Part shown: positions 52,601 to 62,729 of the stretch, in pieces
Numbering within the stretch: the stretch's first letter is position 1
Layout: the number at the start of each line of letters is the position of its first letter
Position numbers and translations under genes: made by a program
The notes under the pieces: generated by a model
What the model saw: the letters and a program-made list of their open reading frames with translations, nothing else
The model's database searches: none
What the model was told of the DNA's origin: nothing
Assembly (NCBI GenBank): GCA_963666825.2
Contig: CAXXFE010000001.1
Span: 124,001-188,000 of the forward strand
From: Saccharicrinis sp963666825
Lineage (GTDB): Bacteria; Bacteroidota; Bacteroidia; Bacteroidales; Marinilabiliaceae
Length of the DNA stretch: 64,000 nt
Direction: 5' to 3'

Positions 52601-55600
52601 ATGTTTATGAAAATTTTTATTCTTTTTATTTTTTGTGCTTTTACGATTGAGGTATCCTTCACGCAAGATATACAGTTTGATCATTTGGATATAGAAAGTG
52701 GTTTGCCTGATAATTCAGTGAAAAAAATTATGCAGGATCAAGAAGGTTATATTTGGTTCGCTACAATAAATGGTCTTAGTCGTTACGACGGTAACTACTT
52801 TAAAAATTATCATTCAAATTTGGGATTAAGTTCCAGTTGGATTATCGAAATTAAGCAAGATAAAAAAGGGTATATCTGGTATCTGACCTATAATGGAACA
52901 ATACACGTATTAAACCCAGGAAAAGATGAGATTATTGACCTTCAACCCGAAATTGAGGATGGAGGAATCCCCTTTAAAAACTTTATTATAGATTCACATA
53001 ACACAATTTGGGCTTGGGGAAATGAGGGAGCTGTTCAAATTTCCTATAAGGCCAATTTACATGAGTTTCAATATTCAATCCCTAATTCAGAACAACTTCC
53101 TGTGGGTACTATAATTAATTTTATCTATGAAGACAATGCATCTAATATATGGATTGGTTCTAATAAGGGATTAGTTCGATATGCTTATGACAGCGAAGCC
53201 AAACAAGATTTTACTATCTATTTTAAGAATCTCGATTTTCGTTGTTGTTATGATAATGGAGCTGATGAGGTGTGGTTTGGCACAAAAGAGGAAGGTGTTA
53301 GAGCATTTAATAAATTAAACGAAAAATTTATCGATTGTAATCCTATCAATTCAAGCTTATCATATAAAACAATTTATAGTTTAAAAACAATAAGCTCAGA
53401 AATCGTATTGGCAGGCTCCCATGGTGTTCTCTATGAGATAAACACCAAGCACAATAAAGTAACTCAGGTTAAATACCCCGGTTTAAAAGAAATTATCGAT
53501 TTTTTTGTCGATCTAAAAGGTGGTGTATGGGTGGCAGCAACCAATAGAGGGGTATATAAATATTTGAACAATCATAAGAAATTGAAATATTACGATTTAA
53601 ATGCCGAAAGTAGGGAGTTTTTAGGAGATATTGATAAACAATTGTTTTTAGAAGACAGTAATGGTTCAATATGGATAGGGATAGCCGGAGGGGGTCTATT
53701 CCACTATAATAATGGAGAGGATAGGTTTTACAACTATAAATTTACCGAAAACAATAATCAAAGCATCTCATCAGATGTTATCTTGTCTGTTTACGAAGAT
53801 AATTCCAAGAACCTATGGATTGGCACTATGTATGGGGGGGTAAATAAAGTGTCGCTCAACGAAGAACCTGTTACATGGCATAGCCCAATGAAGAATCCTC
53901 GTAATTCATTCGAAAACGAAGTAAGAGCTTCTTTTTATGATAAACGAGGATATTTGTGGATAGGTAGTAAAGTTGGGAGGATTTATTGTTATGATAAAAA
54001 TTTCAAGTTAAAGTGTTCCTTGCCTCAAGACTTGAATCCGAAACAAAAGCAGTTTTTGAGTAATATTAATGTATATGCTTTATATCTGGATGAAAATGAT
54101 AATTTGTGGATAGCTACTAAAGGGAAAGGCATTTATGTATTAAAAAATGTATATCAAAAGAACTTACAACTTATAGAGATAAGTCATTTTAATCCATTGA
54201 AATATCCTTCTTTAGACAATGTTTATTCAATCATTCAGGATAAACACAAACAGTATTGGTTTGGTTCTTTTAGGAATGGACTTTCTCTTGTCACAGATCC
54301 ATTCACAAATTTTCAGTTAAAAGTTTTTAAAAACACATTAAAAAAAGGGGATATTATTAATAATAGGGTTCGTTACCTGTTTGCCGACAATAGTAGCAAT
54401 CTATGGATTGGAACATCCGATGGTATAAGCCTGCTTCCGGAACAAAAACTTTTAGATCCTCAAAATAGCTTTATCTCTATCTCAAATGATCCGATTAATA
54501 AATCAAGCCTGCGTTTTAATAATATCGATTACATTTATGAAGCAAGTGATCGAAAAATTTATGTTGCCACTATTGGTGGGGGCATCTACAGACTTGATTC
54601 CTTTGATTTGGCAAATAATACTTTTAGCTGGAAATATTTTGATGTGTCGAAGGGATTAACCTCCAATACTATTTATGCCATACAGGAAGATGAAGAACAT
54701 AATCTTTGGTTAAGTTCCAGTTATGGACTAAGTAAGTTTAATATACAAAATGAAAGTGTCGAAAAATTCTATGTGGGAAAAGCGTATAGGTTAAATTATT
54801 TTACCGAAAGCTGTGCCTCAAAATTATACGACGGAGAGTTACTATTTGGTCATAGAAAAGGTTTTATCACATTTAATCCCAGGGATATAAAAAAGGATAC
54901 AACCATTTTTCCCCTAAAACTATCCCGAATATTTATAAATGGAGCCGAATTAACACCTCAAACTTCCTCTCTTATCGATGTCTCCATTGATTGTTTAAAT
55001 GAAATCACACTTTCTCATAAGCAAAATTCAGTTCGTTTAGAGTTTTCAGTATTAGATTATTATCAACCCGAGAAAATAAAATACACCTATCTTATGGAAG
55101 GGATTGATGAAAAATGGTCTTCTCCACTACCAAATAATCAGGCAAATTATAGGGATTTACCGGCCGGTAACTATGTTTTTAGGTTAAAAGCCACTAATAG
55201 TAATGGTTATCAAATGCCGCAGGAATTAGAGTTCAGAATACACATTACCCCGCCATTTTTTAAAACTATATATGGCTATGCAGTTATTATATTGGTATTA
55301 TCACTTCTTGTTACTACTTTTTTAATTATGTATCGAAAGAAAATTTCAGCTCAACATGAAATACTCTATACCGAAAAAATCAACAATAAGAAGCTGGAAT
55401 ATTACACAAACATTTCACATGAATTTAAAACACCTTTGTCGCTTATCATAGGTCCGGCGCAAGATTTATTGGATAGTTATAGAGGTGATAAAGAAAATTC
55501 TGAACCTGCTTATTATGCAAATAAAATTCTTAATAATGCCAGATATTTATTAAATCTCATTGAACAAATATTGGATTTTAGGAAAATTAATGAAGAAAAA

Positions 55601-56938
55601 ATGAGGCTTCAAGTGGACTCTCGCAACATTAATGCACTATTGCAAGGGATCGTTGATGAATTTTCCCCTCTGGCTAAGAAAAATAATATTAATTTCTATT
55701 TTGATCCTAATAATCTGGAAGTAATAGGTTTTGTTGATGAGAAAATAATAACAAAAGTTACCTACAATTTATTATCAAATGCTTTTAAATTTACTCCTGT
55801 AGGCAAAGCAATCATCCTAAATATGAATCTGTCCGAAAGTACAGGAATGTTAACTATCAAGTTTACAGATGAAGGGACCGGTATAAGTGTTGATGATCAA
55901 GAAATGTTATTTGAGAGATTTGGGAAAAGTAATAGTAGTACAGGATTAGGTTTGTTTTATGTAAAGGAGCTTGTTAATATGCATAAGGGGAGTATTAATG
56001 TTGAGAGTGAATTGTATGTTGGAACAACATTTACAGTTTCAATACCTATCCAAAAAAGTAGCTATGCTGAAAATGAACTATCGAAACTGCATTGGGAAGA
56101 TGAAGCGAAAGCGATGGATTTTGGAGTAACAAATATTATTTCTGAAGCACCTGAATTAAATAAAAAGGATTTTCAAAATTCTATTCTTATTATCGAAGAT
56201 AATACGGAAATGCAAGAGTATCTTCATCGTAAGTTTAGTAATTCGTATAAGGTCTATTTGGCCTCCAACGGAAAAAAAGGAACCGAAATCGCCAGTAAGG
56301 TCTTGCCTGATTTAATTATTTGTGATGTAATGATGCCTGTGATGGACGGAATAGAAGCAACAAGAGTGTTGCGTAAAAATTTTAATACTTGTCATATCCC
56401 CATCATCTTACTAACAGCAAATTCAAACGAAAAAAAGAAACTGGATGCATTAGAGCAAGGAGCTGATGATTATATTAATAAACCTTTTGATTTTAAAATG
56501 TTACAGCTTAAAATCAATAACATATTAAACATCCGTAAAAAATTAATTCAAAGCTTTATTAATGAGCCGGAATTGCCTGCCAATGTCTTAACCAAGTCTG
56601 ATCAGGATAAAGAGTTTATAGAAAAAGTCCGCTCAATAATTGAAAGCCAATTAGGGAAGGTTCAGATAAGTGTAGATGACCTGTCTCGAGATATGGGTTG
56701 TAGTAGAACTATTTTTTATCAAAAAATGAAAGGAATTACCGGCAGCACTCCTATTGCATTTATAACAACCATTCAAATGAAAAAAGCTGCCTTGCTTTTA
56801 AAAACAACCAATTACTCTTTATTGGATATAAGTAGTATGGTGGGCTATAATGATAGAGCATATTTTGGGGCTACATTTAAAAAGTATTTTAGCATGACAC
56901 CAAAGGAATATCAAAAAAAGCATAGAGGGGGAAACTGA
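52601..56938 (+). CDS. Hybrid two-component system regulator (HTCS)
   Basis: A 1445-residue inner-membrane sensor-regulator controlling the PUL. Signal peptide (to about residue 25). The periplasmic part has many Reg_prop propeller repeats (WFATINGLSRYDG, LWIGTMYGGVNKV, LWIGTSDGISLLP) and a Y_Y_Y domain (about 790-880). Membrane segment at about 888-910. Histidine kinase H940 in NISHEFKTPLSLI, an ATPase domain (DEGTGISV, STGLGLFYVKEL), receiver D1242 in ICDVMMPVMDG and a C-terminal AraC HTH (SMVGYNDRAYFGATFKKYF). The ATG at 52601 (or 52607) is preferred over the TTG at 52589. It senses oligosaccharides and activates the susC operon. Confidence 0.95.
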   Translation: MFMKIFILFIFCAFTIEVSFTQDIQFDHLDIESGLPDNSVKKIMQDQEGYIWFATINGLSRYDGNYFKNYHSNLGLSSSWIIEIKQDKKGYIWYLTYNGTIHVLNPGKDEIIDLQPEIEDGGIPFKNFIIDSHNTIWAWGNEGAVQISYKANLHEFQYSIPNSEQLPVGTIINFIYEDNASNIWIGSNKGLVRYAYDSEAKQDFTIYFKNLDFRCCYDNGADEVWFGTKEEGVRAFNKLNEKFIDCNPINSSLSYKTIYSLKTISSEIVLAGSHGVLYEINTKHNKVTQVKYPGLKEIIDFFVDLKGGVWVAATNRGVYKYLNNHKKLKYYDLNAESREFLGDIDKQLFLEDSNGSIWIGIAGGGLFHYNNGEDRFYNYKFTENNNQSISSDVILSVYEDNSKNLWIGTMYGGVNKVSLNEEPVTWHSPMKNPRNSFENEVRASFYDKRGYLWIGSKVGRIYCYDKNFKLKCSLPQDLNPKQKQFLSNINVYALYLDENDNLWIATKGKGIYVLKNVYQKNLQLIEISHFNPLKYPSLDNVYSIIQDKHKQYWFGSFRNGLSLVTDPFTNFQLKVFKNTLKKGDIINNRVRYLFADNSSNLWIGTSDGISLLPEQKLLDPQNSFISISNDPINKSSLRFNNIDYIYEASDRKIYVATIGGGIYRLDSFDLANNTFSWKYFDVSKGLTSNTIYAIQEDEEHNLWLSSSYGLSKFNIQNESVEKFYVGKAYRLNYFTESCASKLYDGELLFGHRKGFITFNPRDIKKDTTIFPLKLSRIFINGAELTPQTSSLIDVSIDCLNEITLSHKQNSVRLEFSVLDYYQPEKIKYTYLMEGIDEKWSSPLPNNQANYRDLPAGNYVFRLKATNSNGYQMPQELEFRIHITPPFFKTIYGYAVIILVLSLLVTTFLIMYRKKISAQHEILYTEKINNKKLEYYTNISHEFKTPLSLIIGPAQDLLDSYRGDKENSEPAYYANKILNNARYLLNLIEQILDFRKINEEKMRLQVDSRNINALLQGIVDEFSPLAKKNNINFYFDPNNLEVIGFVDEKIITKVTYNLLSNAFKFTPVGKAIILNMNLSESTGMLTIKFTDEGTGISVDDQEMLFERFGKSNSSTGLGLFYVKELVNMHKGSINVESELYVGTTFTVSIPIQKSSYAENELSKLHWEDEAKAMDFGVTNIISEAPELNKKDFQNSILIIEDNTEMQEYLHRKFSNSYKVYLASNGKKGTEIASKVLPDLIICDVMMPVMDGIEATRVLRKNFNTCHIPIILLTANSNEKKKLDALEQGADDYINKPFDFKMLQLKINNILNIRKKLIQSFINEPELPANVLTKSDQDKEFIEKVRSIIESQLGKVQISVDDLSRDMGCSRTIFYQKMKGITGSTPIAFITTIQMKKAALLLKTTNYSLLDISSMVGYNDRAYFGATFKKYFSMTPKEYQKKHRGGN

Positions 56939-57345
56939 ATCGATTATTTTAGAAATATTGTACTTGTTTTTTCATTGTAATTTTACTTTAGAAGAATAAC
57001 GCATGTCCTATAGATATTACGCACAATGGAATTTTTTGTAATATATAGTTGTCAAACATTCAATATATTTTGCATTGTTTTAGCTTCAAAAGCCAATGAT
57101 TTTCTGTATCTTTATTTTATGTCAAAGGACATTAAAAGCCTTTATTTTAAGCTAAATAAAAGGTGAACAATTCGGGAACGATTAAGTGTTGTATTAGTAA
57201 AAAATATTGAAATATAATAAGTTAGAGGATAGGGGTATAATCTCTCCACCCCGAGAACCTAAAATTTGTCTGAATTATATCAGTATTATGTTTTTAGAAT
57301 AGAGCTATATTTCTCTGTTTTATCAATCTAAAAGAATTTGTTTAT
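56939..57345. other. Intergenic region after the HTCS gene, no gene seen
   Basis: A 407-bp AT-rich stretch between the HTCS gene and the IS1595-family element. No frame with a credible start was found, and no strong terminator hairpin. It may hold the 3' untranslated part of the HTCS transcript. Confidence 0.5.
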
Positions 57346-58304
57346 GGAGGTCAGTAGCTAAGCACCTATCAAATCTTTCTGATTAATTTTGTCAGCTTCC
57401 ACCATGCGGTACATTAAGTTGTTAAAGATGTTATCTTTCATTTGTGATCGGTTGATTCTGTAGCAAAACTCATTAAAATATTTATCTATATGCCATTCGC
57501 TAACCCAAGAATAGGTTGTTCTAATCCACGACTTCACTTGGTGTATCATTGTATGTAAGGCTTTAAAATTCATGCCTCCCATGCTTTCAATCTGTTCTAT
57601 GTTGTAATCCTTCATCAAAGGGCGATAACCTCTCCAACAATCAGTGGTCACACTGGCATTTTGGGATATATGAGCATCAAAAAGCCTTTTAAGTTCTTTC
57701 GATGAGTAATTGTTGATTTTCATCGAGTACATACGTTTTACTTTCCCATCATCGGTAAGCTCAACAGCACATACCGCCTTCTTTTTCTTGCAGTTGTAAC
57801 TGCGACCAACCTTACCTTCTTCTTTGCCTCCTACCACAAATTCGTCGATGTGTACATTTCCATCCATCGGGTTGTTGCCGCTTGATTGCATCGCTTCCCT
57901 AACCTTATGCATGAATAGTCGTGCTGTTTTTTCAGTCACTCCTATACGTTCTGACATATAGCTTGCTGACAAACTCTTGGTTGAGGTTGACATCTCAAAG
58001 CAAATGTAAAAGGCTTTGCGTACTCCAAATTTCACTTTGTGAAAGAGTGTGTTGGCGGTAGCTGACTCAATATGCGCACACTTGTTGCAGATTCTTCCGT
58101 GATGCTTGCGTTGCTGGTAGCCTTGATGCCCACATTTAACGCACTTAAAACCTTGGTACCACTTAATGTTGGCCAAATATTCCAAGCAATCATCATCCGT
58201 ACGGAAACGATCAGCAAACTTTAGAGCATTTTGTCCTTTGAATAATTCCATGTATCCCTAATTTTTACTAGTGGCAAATATAAGTAATTATCTACTTACC
58301 TCTA
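57346..58304 (-). mobile_element. IS1595-family insertion sequence with 8-bp target duplication
   Basis: A 959-bp element with imperfect terminal inverted repeats (TGGAGGTCAGTAGCTAA at 57346-57362 against TAGAGGTAAGTAGATAA read from 58304, 14 of 17 matching). It is flanked on both sides by TTTGTTTA (57338-57345 and 58305-58312), an 8-bp direct repeat as expected for this family. It carries one transposase gene on the minus strand. Confidence 0.9.
57358..58251 (-). CDS. IS1595-family transposase (ISXO2-like)
   Basis: A 297-residue transposase with an N-terminal zinc ribbon (CVKCGHQGYQQRKHHGRICNKC, four Cys) and an ISXO2-like DDE core (VHIDEFVVGGKEEGK, VTTDCWRGYRPL, MIHQVKSWIRTTYSWVS). It is intact. 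It reads away from the AbiE operon. Confidence 0.9.
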   Translation of the reverse strand: MELFKGQNALKFADRFRTDDDCLEYLANIKWYQGFKCVKCGHQGYQQRKHHGRICNKCAHIESATANTLFHKVKFGVRKAFYICFEMSTSTKSLSASYMSERIGVTEKTARLFMHKVREAMQSSGNNPMDGNVHIDEFVVGGKEEGKVGRSYNCKKKKAVCAVELTDDGKVKRMYSMKINNYSSKELKRLFDAHISQNASVTTDCWRGYRPLMKDYNIEQIESMGGMNFKALHTMIHQVKSWIRTTYSWVSEWHIDKYFNEFCYRINRSQMKDNIFNNLMYRMVEADKINQKDLIGA

Positions 58305-58518
58305 TTTGTTTATTTTGGGGAAGCAGTGAGGTTCAAAAAGTATTGAGCCGCTTTTTGGTTTTTCAATTACGACCTAAAACTGGATAGGATTATTCGAAAA
58401 AATACAGTAAAATCTATTATTCATTTCACTAAAATTAATCCAAAATGCCCGTTTAAAATGCGTTTTAATGAACTCATTTCCCTCCAAAGGTAGCAAAGGA
58501 ACTAATCTTAAAAATGGA

Positions 58519-58576
58519 TTTAATGTCAAGTTTTTTGATCAAAAAACTTGACATTAAAAAAATATAGGTAACTTTG
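58519..58576 (+). promoter_or_regulatory. abiE promoter with 40-bp perfect palindrome
   Basis: Bases 58519-58558 are a perfect 40-bp palindrome (TTTAATGTCAAGTTTTTTGA and its complement). Its right arm contains TTG (58548-58550), 18 bp before a -7 element TAACTTTG (58569-58576), so the dyad covers the -33 region. AbiEi-type antitoxins repress their own operon through inverted repeats. Only 4 bp separate the -7 box from the ATG. The rest of the 58305-58518 gap shows no gene. Confidence 0.7.
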
Positions 58577-58580
58577 CTAT

Positions 58581-59306
58581 ATGAATTTAGCAAAAGAAAT
58601 ACGTAATCAAATAAATAAGATGCCCGAAGGAGTAGCTTTTGGGTACCTTGATTTGGGTATTTCTAAAAAAGATTTTATAACAGCAGCAAAAGCCTTGGAG
58701 CGTTTACAAGGGGCAGGTGTAATAAAAAAGGTATCGAAAGGTAAGTTTTATAAACCCAAACAAACTGTTTTCGGGGAGCTTGAACCCGATTATAATAACC
58801 AACTAAATACTTATCTTTTTCAAAATGGCAAACGTATTGCTTATGTAACGGGTATTTCACTTTATAACCAAATGGGATTAACAACTCAAGTGGCAAACCA
58901 AATTGCTATAGCAAGCCGTATTAAAAGAATATATATAAACCGTGGAGCGCTAAAAGCCGATGCAGTAAAAAGTTATGCTGATGTAACTGAATCAAATTAT
59001 AAGCTATTGGGTATACTAGATGCTCTAAAAGACATAAAAAAAATACCTGACGGTAATATTGAAAATTCGATTAAGTTGCTTACCAGTTTAATAAAACAGC
59101 AAAATGGTAATCAATTAAAAATGCTTGTGAATCTTGCTTTAGTTTATCCACCAAGAGTGAAAGCTCTTTTAGGGGCAATACTTGAGAATATAGATGCTAA
59201 TATTGAAGTAGCTAAGCTAAAAAAGAACTTGAATCCACTGACCAAATACAAGGTAGGAATAAAACCTAATGAATTACCAACGATAAAGAATTGGAATATT
59301 GTATGA
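58581..59306 (+). CDS. AbiEi-like antitoxin (DUF6088 type)
   Basis: A 241-residue protein. The N-terminal winged helix (FGYLDLGISKKDFITAAKALERL, then VSKGKFYKPKQTVFG) and middle part (RIAYVTGISLYNQMGLTTQVAN, RIKRIYINRG) match the AbiEi/DUF6088 antitoxins, which bind DNA and repress their operon. It overlaps the toxin gene by 4 bases (ATGA), so the two are translated together. The promoter region holds a 40-bp palindrome. The mRNA may be leaderless because the -7 box is 4 bp from the ATG. Confidence 0.87.
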   Translation: MNLAKEIRNQINKMPEGVAFGYLDLGISKKDFITAAKALERLQGAGVIKKVSKGKFYKPKQTVFGELEPDYNNQLNTYLFQNGKRIAYVTGISLYNQMGLTTQVANQIAIASRIKRIYINRGALKADAVKSYADVTESNYKLLGILDALKDIKKIPDGNIENSIKLLTSLIKQQNGNQLKMLVNLALVYPPRVKALLGAILENIDANIEVAKLKKNLNPLTKYKVGIKPNELPTIKNWNIV

Positions 59307-60283
59307 GACTTCATAAAAACAAACAGCTATATCAAGATGCAGTAAATTATACTGCTCAACAATTAAATATATCGCCAATTTACGTTGAAAAAGATTATTG
59401 GGTGACATATGCTTTGTACACTATATTTCACAATGAAATAGGAAAAGAAACAGTTTTTAAAGGGGGTACTGCCTTGTCGAAATGTTTTGGATTAATAGAA
59501 CGTTTCTCTGAAGATATAGACCTGGTTGTTATAAAAAGTGGTAACGAGACCGATAATCAATTAAAAAAGAAGATTAAAACGGTAACCAATACAGTAGATG
59601 AAATAATGCCCGAAACCGAAGTGAAAGGAATAACTATTAAGCGTGGTATGAACCGTAAAACGGGACATACTTATCCAAAAGTTTTCGAAGGTGATTATGG
59701 TCAGATACGGGATGTAGTAATTGTTGAAGCTACATGGTTAGGCTATTTTGAGCCATACGCTACACGTGATATCAATAGCTTCATTTACGATATGATGTTA
59801 AAAACTGGCCAGCAAGAGATAGCCAAAGAATATGATTTACTTCCTTTTGAAGTTAATGTATTGGACACCAGACGTACCATTTGTGAAAAAATAATGTCGT
59901 TGGTACGTTTCTCATATACTGAGCAACCTTTTGTTGATTTAAGCAATAAAGTACGCCACACTTACGATTTGCATCAAATGTTGAAGAAAGATGAAATAAA
60001 TAACTTTTTTGTGTCGAAGGAATTTGATGCTATGCTTTTACGGGTAGCGCAAGATGATGTGGCTAGTTTCAGAAATAATAACCAATGGCTGGTTCATCAT
60101 CCTAATCAATCGTTGTTATTTACAGATGTAGAACACACCTGGGAGCAGATTTATAAATCCTATTCAAACATTTTTGCAAAGTTGGTATATGGAGAATTAC
60201 CGATCGGTGATGATATTGCTCATACACTGAAGAATATCAAAGAACGATTGCAGTCTGTGGAATGGACGATTAAAATAGATTAA
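59303..60283 (+). CDS. AbiEii-type nucleotidyltransferase toxin
   Basis: A 326-residue toxin of the AbiEii family. The nucleotidyltransferase signature is VFKGGTALSKCF, then FSEDIDLVVI, with VEKDYWVTYAL before it. The C-terminal helical part (ICEKIMSLVRFSY, VRHTYDLHQML) is also typical. Relatives transfer nucleotides, for example to tRNA, and stop growth, giving phage resistance by abortive infection. The start is the ATG at 59303, overlapping the antitoxin stop by 4 bases; a TTG at 59291 is less likely. Confidence 0.9.
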   Translation: MRLHKNKQLYQDAVNYTAQQLNISPIYVEKDYWVTYALYTIFHNEIGKETVFKGGTALSKCFGLIERFSEDIDLVVIKSGNETDNQLKKKIKTVTNTVDEIMPETEVKGITIKRGMNRKTGHTYPKVFEGDYGQIRDVVIVEATWLGYFEPYATRDINSFIYDMMLKTGQQEIAKEYDLLPFEVNVLDTRRTICEKIMSLVRFSYTEQPFVDLSNKVRHTYDLHQMLKKDEINNFFVSKEFDAMLLRVAQDDVASFRNNNQWLVHHPNQSLLFTDVEHTWEQIYKSYSNIFAKLVYGELPIGDDIAHTLKNIKERLQSVEWTIKID

Positions 60284-60288
60284 GGATT

Positions 60289-60678
60289 ATGACAACAATT
60301 ATAACAGATCCCCTTAAAGATGGTTACGATTTCTTTATTACCGATAAATGGAAGAAAGAATATCATTTCAAAATAATAACCTTTGATGTTCCCAGTGGAA
60401 AATTATCAATAGCTGTTGAAGATGCAGAAGAAACAGATAATTACTATCCCAGAAAGATGGAGGTTTTATCTGACTATGATGTTGATATTGAAGCTGCAGA
60501 ATTAAGGCTAAAAGCAAAAGTTAAAAAAGAAATAAACCAAAAATCATTACAAATGAATAATAAAGGCTATTTTGTATTAAAAGATAATAGCATGCAAGGC
60601 TTTGTTTTGGCTGATTGGGGAATGGATAATTCAAAACCTTTGTTTTCTGTTGATGGTAAGAAAATTTCAGCTCAGTAG
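60289..60678 (+). CDS. Hypothetical protein in the AbiE operon, 129 residues
   Basis: A soluble acidic protein (MTTIITDPLKDGYDFFITDK, FKIITFDVPSGKLSIAVEDA, DYDVDIEAAELRLKAKVKKE). No family recognised. It starts 5 bp after the AbiEii stop codon on the same strand, so it is almost certainly co-transcribed with the toxin-antitoxin pair. AbiE operons are usually two genes, so this is an extra component. A possible cofactor or modifier role is inference. Confidence 0.7.
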   Translation: MTTIITDPLKDGYDFFITDKWKKEYHFKIITFDVPSGKLSIAVEDAEETDNYYPRKMEVLSDYDVDIEAAELRLKAKVKKEINQKSLQMNNKGYFVLKDNSMQGFVLADWGMDNSKPLFSVDGKKISAQ

Positions 60679-60774
60679 TTAAGTAGTTTGCTCTCTCCAT
60701 ATTGTTCTTTTAAGTTCAGGCTTGAAATAATAGACCCAAATGAATAGGTCCTATTCTTTAAAAGGTAAACATTT

Positions 60775-60996
60775 ATGCAAAGGTTTGGAGATTATTTATT
60801 TGATGCATCATCAATGGATTTAAAGGAATCTTTAGATAATATTTTTGAAGATGATATTGAATCATGTTGTGATTATAAGATATTCAATAGAGGTTACGAA
60901 TATTTTGAATCGGGATTGGTTGAGTATGCTTCAATAGAGGAAGCTAATAATTTGATTCAGGCATCGGTAAATGGTAGTTATGAAGTCGAAATCTAA
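60775..60996 (+). pseudogene. 5' fragment of a SWIM zinc-finger-type protein
   Basis: A 73-codon frame whose C-terminal part (CDYKIFNRGYEYFESGLVEY, then QASVNGSYEVEI) matches the region just before the SWIM zinc finger in larger bacterial proteins (RGYEYYESGxV...VxGSYxVEI). It stops exactly where the Cys/His part should begin. The downstream bases show no continuing frame. It is a truncated remnant. The 60997-61428 stretch after it holds no supported gene. Confidence 0.55.
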
Positions 60997-61428
60997 GTGC
61001 TGGCACACGACCAACAGCAATTCGATAAACCATAAGGTTGGAGATTCTTATATAGTAAAAAATTTCGATTCAAATTGAGAGAAACTAAAATCAACCTATA
61101 CAGATGAGTTATCGATGCTGTCGTATTCAGAAATATCAGAAGAAAAAGATATTAGACAAAGATTTAAGAATTAATTAATTTTTATCTGAATTGAAAAGAG
61201 ATTGTTTTAATTCAAACAAACTCTATTTAACGTAATCATATCTATAAGACATATATGATTATACTAATGCCATTTTAGAATTTATAAAATATCACTAGTG
61301 GGCATTAAAAATTAATAAAAGTTCTTTAAAATTCTTTGTTAGTTGTTAGTCTTACTTGTACCGATTTTTAACAGCGTGACGATTTGAAATGAATATTGAA
61401 TGTTTTACATATAAACAAGTAATTACTC

Positions 61429-62555
61429 ATGAATCAAGGCCGATATATCTACGCTCAACTTACTGATTTTTTACCCACCCAGACGTGTGTTTGACAAGAT
61501 TGTCAGCAAACACAACGGAAATAAGTATGTAAAATCATTCACCTGTTGGAACCAAATGCTATGTATAGTATTTGGTTAGCTCACCTCTAGAGGTAGTATG
61601 TAATATTTGCTTCTCAGTCTCGAAGCTCACAAATCGAAATATTATCATCTCGGATTTGGTTCTACTGTTTCGCGAAGAAACCTTGGCACAGCCAATGAAA
61701 AATGAAAAACATAGCTATAAAATCTTTGAAGAATTTGCATACGTTCTCATAGAGGAAGCACGCAATAGTTGCTATAGATCAAACTTTTAGATCAACAGTA
61801 AAGGCAATGTTTATGTATTTTGATTTATCAACAATAGATCTTTGTCTTAGTGTATTTTGGTGGGAGGCTGAGTTTCGGAAAACAAAAGGTAGCATTAAAT
61901 TACACACACTATACGATGTTAAAACATCAATACCTACGATTCTGTATTTCTCAAATGCCAAAATGCGCAACGTCAATACACTTGACTTAATATCATATGA
62001 ACCAAATCAGGGAGCTTTTATGTGATCGCCAAAGCTTATATTGATTTTAAGAGGCTGTATCATCTTCATTGGCAGCGAGCTTTCTTTGTGACAAGAGCAT
62101 AAGATAATATGCGATTTAATCGGATGTATTCTAACCTTGTTGACAAAACAACCGGAGGAATAAAATACGATCAGATCGGAAAGCAGAAATCCTACTATCC
62201 ATAAAAACTCCAAAGGATTAAGTACTAAGATTGTGAAACGTGATAAAGAATTAATTTTCCTTACCAACAACATAGAACCTAAACCAAACAAAGTAGCTTA
62301 CTTGTATAAAAAGCGATGGGAAATAGAACTGTTTTTCAAGTGGATGAAACAACATCTCTAGATAAAATCCTTTTGAGTACAACTCTAAATGCTTTGAAAA
62401 TCCAAATGTATTGTGCAATCATTGCATACAATCTTGTTGCAATAATTGGTAACAGATTGAAAGTTGAGCGCTCAATCTACGAAATTCTACAAATCCATTG
62501 CATATCTATACTCAATATAAATCCTGTAAATGCAGCACTTACGGAATGCGATTAA
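61429..62555 (+). pseudogene. IS4-family transposase, decayed
   Basis: A full-length but broken transposase. The start (MNQGRYIYAQLTDFLPTQTC, FTCWNQMLCMVFG), the middle (TIDLCLSVFWW, FRKTKGSIKLHTLYDVKTS, ISYEPNQGAF) and the end (ALKIQMYCAIIAYNLVAIIG, VERSIYEILQIHCIS) are in different frames, with several stops and frameshifts. All three parts match IS4-type transposases of Bacteroidota. It is inactive. Clear terminal inverted repeats were not found. Confidence 0.85.
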
Positions 62556-62637
62556 AAAAATACCAAAGAACGAAAAAATAAACAATTAATAATCAGTGGA
62601 TTTTAAGCGCCCACTTATGATAAAATATAAAAAAAAC

Positions 62638-62682
62638 TATCCAATTAATTCCTTTTAAAAGAGAAAGGAACTAAATTGGATA
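62638..62682. repeat. Long imperfect inverted repeat
   Basis: TATCCAATTAATTCCTTTT (62638-62656) pairs with 62663-62682 with few mismatches. It lies 82 bp after the IS4 relic and could be a terminator or a leftover IS end. Confidence 0.45.
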
Positions 62683-62729
62683 ACAATAAGGGAGAGGAGC
62701 TCTAGCAGTGGCTATCTATAACATAATAA

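Noticed and set aside
59303..59310. ATGAGACT at the start of the AbiEii gene, similar to the end of the island boundary motif.
   Set aside because: It lacks the preceding TGCGTTT or CTTTGC part and is explained by the overlapping start and stop codons.
61572..62025. Two or three short open frames in the region before the last GH43 gene.
   Set aside because: They are pieces of one decayed IS4 transposase in different frames, not separate genes.
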